Positions 58,201 through 64,000 of a stretch of 64,000 nt of DNA are shown here, piece after piece. The notes under the pieces are model-generated. The model was not told the DNA's origin. It ran no database searches and was given only the letters and a program-made list of their open reading frames with translations. Within the stretch, counting starts at the first letter, position 1, and each line of letters opens with the position of its first letter. Source of the DNA: Stichopus chloronotus (taxonomy: Eukaryota; Echinodermata; Holothuroidea; Aspidochirotida; Stichopodidae); assembly GCA_021234535.1 (NCBI GenBank), contig CM037837.1, positions 7,538,218-7,602,217 of the forward strand, written 5' to 3'. Made by a program: the position numbers and the translations under genes.

Positions 58201-61200
58201 TTCCAAGTCCTAGCTGCCATTTCATTTAACATATATACCGTCAGCCTATAGTGTATACTAATTCCTACTTTGTGTTTAAAATATAACATTTCTGCGATCT
58301 CTTTTGTAATCTCCTTTTGGATTATGTGTGAATTTCAGTTGGATTCCATCATGTTTGATCTGATATTCATATGGTTGTTGAACAACATAGACAACTGCAA
58401 ATTTAATGGCTTCATTCCAAACAAAAAGGATCATCCCTTGCTCCTTGGTGAATTGTGATGATCTGCATGCCCACTTAGGGTTTTGCAGTACCCAAGGACC
58501 ATACCATCAGGGCTTACTGTAGCTCAGTTGGTAGAGGGCGCTCCACACTAGCAAATGGAAGGTTCCGAGTTTGAACCCATGTGGAGTCCATCACTTTTCA
58601 CAATATCAGATAAATTTCCAGTTTCTACCAGCTATTTCATTATATGTAAATGGTAAGGTAGGCTGAGAATAAAATAAGAGTGAAACATGGGAGTAAACTG
58701 TGATTCAGAGTGTATTTCAGTATGGCTACCACAACATTGTGTAGCAACGAGTTAACATACAGTACCAATTGTCATGTGATACAGTAGCGATAACTCTACA
58801 TACCATAAACAATATGGAAGTGGCTATGTGCCATATATGGCTAAATATCAGCGTGAAGCAGGTATGTTTCTTTTAAGTGGGATGGGGAGGGGGGGAACAG
58901 GGGAGGACCTGAGGTATTTACAGGATGGCCGGGTCAACAAGAGCGGAGCAGGCTGAGGGTACTCGCATACAAGACAGCTCGAGTATGTATTAGTAATTAA
59001 GAGCTTGGAAATGGAGATTTTATAGTACCATTAATTTCTCCATTCCATGAAACTACATTGCTCTAGGTCTTTCTGATAACTATACTGTGACCACACTGCC
59101 TCTAGGAGTAGGATGCTGTGAAGAAATTTTCACAGGTAATAAACCTTCTATCCACCTAAAGAGCAATAATTGAGCATCACAGCCCTCTCACTGTAAAATC
59201 TTTTAAGTGCATGAACCCTTTCTGCGGTAGTGTGACCACCTTGAGCTGACAGAACATTCCCAGTAGTTTGGTAAAGCAATTCAATAGAGCCTTTCTGATC
59301 TACGTGTGTCGTGTTTGACACACACACATGTGCTAGAGTTGGTAGTGAATACACAGTAGAGGGAGATGCGGTGTTTGATGATGAGATCTGTGTGCATTGA
59401 GAGTGTAGTATGTGACGTACATAGCTGAGCATCTGATATGAGTGTAACACTGATTACATAAACAGTAAGGCCCTGCATGGTTATTGGTTGAGCGTGTGTG
59501 TTTTTTACGCAAAACATAGAATGGGAAATAAACGGACATTAACTATGTAACTTAGTTACCTTGTTTTCTGGAAGTGAAGTATATTGGGATTATCTTCTAG
59601 TCGTAATTGTAAAACAGGCATTTAGATTCTGTGAATGATATTCTACTTGTAACACTCTGGTGATTTGAAGACATTTAGTATTTAAGTTACATATATCATC
59701 AAACCTTGACCAACCATACAGTAGCTTTGGCTCTTTGGTATTGAACACAAAAAGAACCATAACATGTGATAATGTGATTCATTACATTCTTGTCCCGAAA
59801 GTATACAGTATGTCACACTACCAGAAATACACTTGCACTGAGAAAATATGTCTCTGTATCAAACTTTTATGTCACTGTACCAAAAGTTTACGTCACTGTG
59901 CCAAACTGTTACTGTATGTCATGATGACATAGAGTGCAGTATAATGACTCATATTCGGCACAAAAACCTTTCAATTTACTTCATCATCATGTTGTGGCCA
60001 CTTTTTGTGTTCCTTGCTTTGGTCTATTACAGTCTTGTTTGTTGGTTCCCATCTCAAATTACACATTGTTTTCTGTTTTTTCTTCATTTTAGATTGTGCA
60101 TGCTGTAAATGATAGCCTGCTAGATCAGGATCCCTGTATGGGTGTTCAAGAATCCAAAGCAGGACACAGCCATCCACAGGAATACCACTTGCCTAATGAA
60201 AAGGCAAACAAAGAAGGCCGCAAAAGCTCCAAGAAAGTTTCAACGGGGCCGCCTGGCGAGGTAGAGACACCCGCGTCGTATCAGCCTGCCAAGAAGAAGT
60301 CGAAGGAAGGTCTGGAAAAAGAGAAGAACATGAGTGAGGATCGAGAGACATGCGTGGATGGCGAGGTGGACGACATGGCTAGCTCAGGGGGCAGCATCGC
60401 CCTCAGGAAAGGCAAACAAAAGAAACAGAAGGGGAGCAAAGGTACCTCCGAAGGTCCTCCTTCAGGTCAACTGCCTCAGAGAATGGACAGCACGATATCT
60501 TTGGCCAAGGATGTTATCAGCCAGTTGAATCAGGACAACAGCGAGAAGGTGGTGGAAGCTACGCAACAACTTTACCGTATGGTGGATGATGCATGGAGCA
60601 CTCCAAAATACGGTAGGGACCTGGCTTGCAGCATCAGCGATGCCCTGAGGGTAGAAGGGGGACTAGACGTCGTCTTGGCCAATTGCAAATCAGTAGACAG
60701 AGCGGTGCAACTCAACTCCGCCAGGCTTCTGGAGCAAATAATGACAGCAGAAAACAGGGACTATGTGGCCAAGAGGGGCCTCGGATCGGTGGTCAGGTTG
60801 GCTTGCTCAAGGAAAGAACCGACCTTGTTGCAAATTGGAATGGGGATTCTGGAAAACCTTTTCAAGCACTCTGAGGAAACTTGTACGAAGGTGATCGACT
60901 GGGGAGGGCTGCAGGCAGTCATATATGGGTGTCGAATGAGTGACAACATCACCCTCCGTCACTGTGCCTCTGCTCTGGCCAACTGTGCCATGTACGGTGG
61001 ACCAGCCAATCAACAGAGGATGATAGAATTTCATGCATCAGAGTGGCTATTTCCATTGGCTTTCAATAATGACAACAGTATCAGGTATTACGCCTGCCTG
61101 GCCATTGCAGTGCTTGCTGCAAACCAGGACATCGAGAGAGCAGTGGCCACCTCAGGTACGTTGGACCTCGTAGAACCATTCGTCAGCACTCATGACCCAG

Positions 61201-61364
61201 GGGAATTTGGGAAGAGTGACAAGGCCCACTCGCAGGGACGATCTGAAGGATGGCTGATGAAGTTGATGCCTCTGCTTTCCTGTCATCGCAGAGAAGCCCA
61301 GTGCCTGGCAGCCTTTCACTTTGCAATGGAAGCCATCATTAAGAAAGAGCAGAACAGACTAAAA
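54747..61364 (+). CDS. SARM1: SARM1 (SAM and TIR motif protein), 5' part
   Basis: SARM1 is an NAD+ hydrolase, held inactive by an N-terminal ARM domain that senses NAD+ and NMN; it drives axon degeneration and acts in innate immunity. Visible: a tentative leader in two exons (54747-54762 and 55145-55215) and a secure large exon (60093-61364, ending at a GTAAGT donor in phase 0). The gene continues beyond the right edge; the SAM and TIR domains are not in this window. If the leader is not coding, the first ATG of the large exon is at 60138. Confidence 0.92.
55216..58130 (+). other. SARM1 intron 2, first part
   Basis: AT-rich with A and T homopolymers (55348-55367 and 55432-55444). No exon, RNA gene or named element recognised. 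Confidence 0.5.
58138..58236 (+). mobile_element. SINE-like fragment, family B, copy 1
   Basis: A GGGTTCCAAGTTCAAATCTTGG B-box-like core (positions 58173-58194), followed by GGAGTTCCAAG and a tail with AGCTGCCATTTCATT. The same order appears in copy 2 about 380 bases downstream. The A box is not visible. Confidence 0.45.
58508..58650 (+). mobile_element. tRNA-derived SINE, family B, copy 2
   Basis: A near-canonical polymerase III A box (GTAGCTCAGTTGGTAGAG, 58519-58536) and a B-box-like GAGTTTGAACCC (58567-58578) at tRNA-like spacing. Acceptor and T stems do not pair, so it is not a functional tRNA. The tail shares AGCTATTTCATT with copy 1. Lies in SARM1 intron 2. Confidence 0.6.
60093..61364 (+). 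CDS. SARM1: SARM1 ARM-domain exon
   Basis: A 1,272-nt exon (424 codons) after a TTCATTTTAG acceptor. The first ~125 residues are lysine- and serine-rich and probably disordered. From about codon 135 the ARM repeats begin. Diagnostic segments: VDDAW, SARLLEQIMTAENRD, NLFKHSEETC, LRHCASALANCAMYGG, EWLFPLAF, SGTLDLVEPFVS and LMPLLSCHRREAQC. Residues matching human W103, R110, Q150, R157 and K193, which form the NAD+/NMN allosteric pocket, are all present (codons at 60594, 60615, 60735, 60756, 60864) at identical spacing. Another ~2.6 kb of intron follows to the window edge. Confidence 0.95.
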
Positions 61365-62040
61365 GTAAGTTTAATCTCCCAACCTGTTGACAGTATTTGG
61401 TGTAGATCTAATTATAGTCATATCACATTGTGTATACCTGATTAGTGACAAATTTCAAGTGTGATACAAGTTACTTTGTAGAGTGATAATGCAACAATAT
61501 GCATTTAGAAGTACAATCAACAAATTTATGTGTGTCATTCTACAATACTGAGGAGACTTATAGTAGGTGAACACAATAAGTAATTATTCAGCTTTTTTAA
61601 GGTACAAAATGTGATGTAGTTTTTTCCCAGACCTTGTCCACCATAGAGATACATAAGAGAGTATCATTACATGGTTTGAATTATATGTTGTGTGTTCCAT
61701 ATATGTGACACTGGTGCCCAGTCATATATGTCACACATCGCTGACAGCATAACACTGTCAATTCCTTTGTTGGTGATTTGACGTTTGCTTGTCAACATCT
61801 AGGCACCATTAGCTCTGAATATAGCACATAGCATGGAAAAATATGTCAGTCGTTCCTTTGAAACTAGAGAAACAAATAAACTTCATTTACGATGTATATG
61901 TGTTCACCAGTGTCCACCCAATTTCATACATCACGCAGTGTATCCATAGGCTACCTGCATACTGTACAAACAATTTCAAATGACATGTGCAGCCATATGT
62001 CCATTACGATTGTCTCACTGAGTATCGTCCTGTGTTTCAA

Positions 62041-62282
62041 CTAAGGAAAGCCTCACAAATCTGAACTAAGATCATCTTGGGTACACAAAGATTCTCACTG
62101 TTTCAGCCTGCATATCCCACATGCTTCAGTGCACACAGCCTGTACATGGGCTCTGTGAGACAGGGGGAGATAAACGTCTTGGGACATGACTCATTACTGT
62201 CTGGTTTTCTATCCTTATTACAATGGGTAGCAACAACTCACTCTAAAATGATCTTGGGTTACATTTGTGAGGCTTCCCTAAG
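62041..62282. mobile_element. MITE-like element with ~42-bp imperfect inverted repeats
   Basis: 62041-62081 and 62241-62282 are inverted copies at roughly 80% identity by eye, sharing AAGCCTCACAAAT and AAGATCAT. The ~160-bp core is non-coding (it opens a short chance frame at 62077). Located in the SARM1 intron. Confidence 0.65.
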
Positions 62283-63612
62283 CCACTATGACGTGATTTT
62301 GAGGCAGTGACTTGGCAGTTTGATGCGCTGATGTTAATGGACAAAATGCACAGTTACATGCTGAATTTTGCTCATAATTCATTCTTTTGACCCAATGGAT
62401 ATTGTCTTAGAGGCATTGTCATTGGTGGCAGTGTTTGCTATAAAAGTCACAATAGTAGCATACACGTCTGGTGTCCTGTCACATACTGTACATTACTGTA
62501 CATTCTGGAAAGATGCTTGCTCGGGACAGAATTTCAGGATCATGTTGACACTTTAACTCTAGAGTGAGTGGTGTGCACACATTCGCCTACCTTGAAAAAT
62601 TGAGGATTTGAAAATTTTGGTGTCCTGTGGTTACATCTGTCATAAATTATTAACAAAATTGTGTATGAGAACCACATCAAATGTCAATAAATGTGAAACA
62701 TTGACTAAATTGCTTAACATTGGCTAAATTGCTTCAATAAGACATAGTAATTAAACTGTCAATTAGTGCTTGCTTGAAACTAAGAAATTCAAATTTTCAG
62801 TGAATAACAACAAATATGAAGAATTTCGATGCATGTAACAGTGTTCACTTATTTCTGGTGTAATTTTGATGCCCTTTTTGTAAATTTAACTTTTGTTTGG
62901 CATAATTTGTATTATGATGCTCAAGATGATAACATTTAAAAATTACTCGGGGAAAAAGATCTACATGTTCATTTCCAAGCATGAAGTATAGACACCATGT
63001 TACATAAGTCACATATCTGGAGTACAACCCTTTTTTGTGGAAGTTTCAGTCCGGTCATAGTCAACTGGCTTTTTACTTCGTGTTCAGTTTAATCAAGCAA
63101 GAAAGTAAAATTACAGGTTTGCTTCGGACATAACATGATGAATTCTAACTTAATGCATGCATGTTGCACTGTCATTAACCAGTTCTGAAAAATGACCCAT
63201 AATCGCACAGCAAACTTGATGATCATGTGACATTTCACATTTACAACATTTCTGGCAAGAGCGACATTATGATTGCAGTGATCACACTTTAGCGATTCAA
63301 AGTTCCCAACCAATGGCAATGTTGCCAAGCTCTATAGTTATCTCCAATCATGTTACTCTTTCAAGTTATATTTCTCACTGTACTAGTCTCTAACAATCTT
63401 TGAACCCAACTACAGTGTAAGTAAACAGAAGTGTACACCATGACAACTTTTAGCATACAGTACAGTAGCCTGCTGTATATTGTGCGTACTGGAAACTTAA
63501 TCGCTATTTTCATATCGGTGGGTAGGAATCGTGATAGCGAAACAACAGAAAATGTATTGGGGTGGGATGAGGGGAGACTGTGTCATTAGCACTGGTTTTA
63601 AGATTCACATTG

Positions 63613-63725
63613 TAGACATATACCTACCCCTCGCCACACTACTGCATCATTTGACCTTTGCTCAAACTGACCTCGAAGTCAATTCTAACACCGCGCCCTC
63701 TAAGGCCTAGCTCGCCCTCGTAGGA
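63613..63725 (-). mobile_element. half-copy of the 18.4-kb MITE family
   Basis: Bases 63615-63725 resemble the reverse complement of the 18.4-kb MITE from one terminus into its core: ATATACCTACCCCT, CTGCATCATTTGACC, TTTGCTCAAA, CGAAGTCAATTCTA, CGCGCCCTCTAAGGCC. The second terminal repeat is missing, so this is a truncated or diverged relative. Confidence 0.7.
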
Positions 63726-64000
63726 TATATAGGATTAGGTCTAGGTTAAATAAATCTTATGAAGTTGTTTCCTTGTGTAAATACCACCAAAAGCATTTGC
63801 TCAGAACTTAGAACTCACCAACTAAAGTCATGTAAACTTTTACCAAAACCTCCAAGCAGCATTTTGGTTTGTATGGCAGCCTACATTCAGTCATGATTAC
63901 TTTGTGATAAATGTTTCCATTTAATGTGTACATTCAGGGAACCATACCTCTGTCCACTTGTAGAGTCTGGATACCCACAGCATTTAATTGTTCCCCTGAC

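Larger units (their letters stand above)
61365..64000 (+). other. SARM1 intron after the ARM exon
   Basis: No further SARM1 exon is recognised before the window edge. It holds the inverted repeat at 62041-62282 and the MITE relative near 63,613; the rest is AT-rich and unassigned. Confidence 0.6.

Overview
This is a stretch of intron-rich animal nuclear genome. It holds three conserved eukaryotic genes plus a dense load of decayed transposable elements and simple repeats. There are no bacterial, phage or CRISPR features. AT-rich introns, compact exons with GT..AG borders, BEL/Pao, CR1-like and L1-clade retroelement relics, tRNA-derived SINEs and many TAGGCCTA-type palindromes suggest a marine invertebrate. 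An echinoderm or another non-vertebrate deuterostome is my best guess; that is inference, not proof.

Layout. 1-10 kb is gene-free: AT-rich sequence, a CR1-like 3' fragment (4.2-4.6 kb), an L1-clade relic (6.1-7.7 kb) and a BEL/Pao gag relic (9.0-9.5 kb). 10,147-40,902 (+) is a complete STK36 (Fused) kinase gene. I could join 30 exons with consistent phases into one 1,320-residue reading frame. Its introns carry SINEs, a MITE with perfect 36-bp inverted repeats, three foldback elements of one family, a minisatellite that copies a splice donor, and arrays of a ~144-bp repeat containing DR1 nuclear-receptor-type sites. 43,495-50,794 (-) is GOSR1 (GS28 Golgi SNARE), tail-to-tail with STK36. It has seven exons (the first tentative) and about 247 residues. 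Its first intron holds a foldback element and an antisense CR1-like reverse-transcriptase fragment. 50.8-54.7 kb is the divergent GOSR1/SARM1 interval, with another CR1-like relic, long G and C runs and a TCGAGATA palindromic array. 54,747-61,364 (+) is the 5' part of SARM1: a tentative arginine-rich leader in two small exons, then a 1.27-kb exon encoding the whole visible ARM domain. Its SAM and TIR domains must lie beyond the right edge.

Functionally the genes are not an operon. STK36 acts in Hedgehog signalling and motile-cilium assembly, GOSR1 in ER-Golgi and intra-Golgi fusion, and SARM1 in NAD+-sensing axon degeneration and innate immunity. In human, GOSR1 and SARM1 both map to 17q11.2, so their adjacency here looks like retained ancient linkage. 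The most interesting signals are the repeats (foldback families, donor-copying minisatellite, DR1-bearing array, MITE) and the exactly spaced NAD+-sensor residues in the SARM1 ARM domain.
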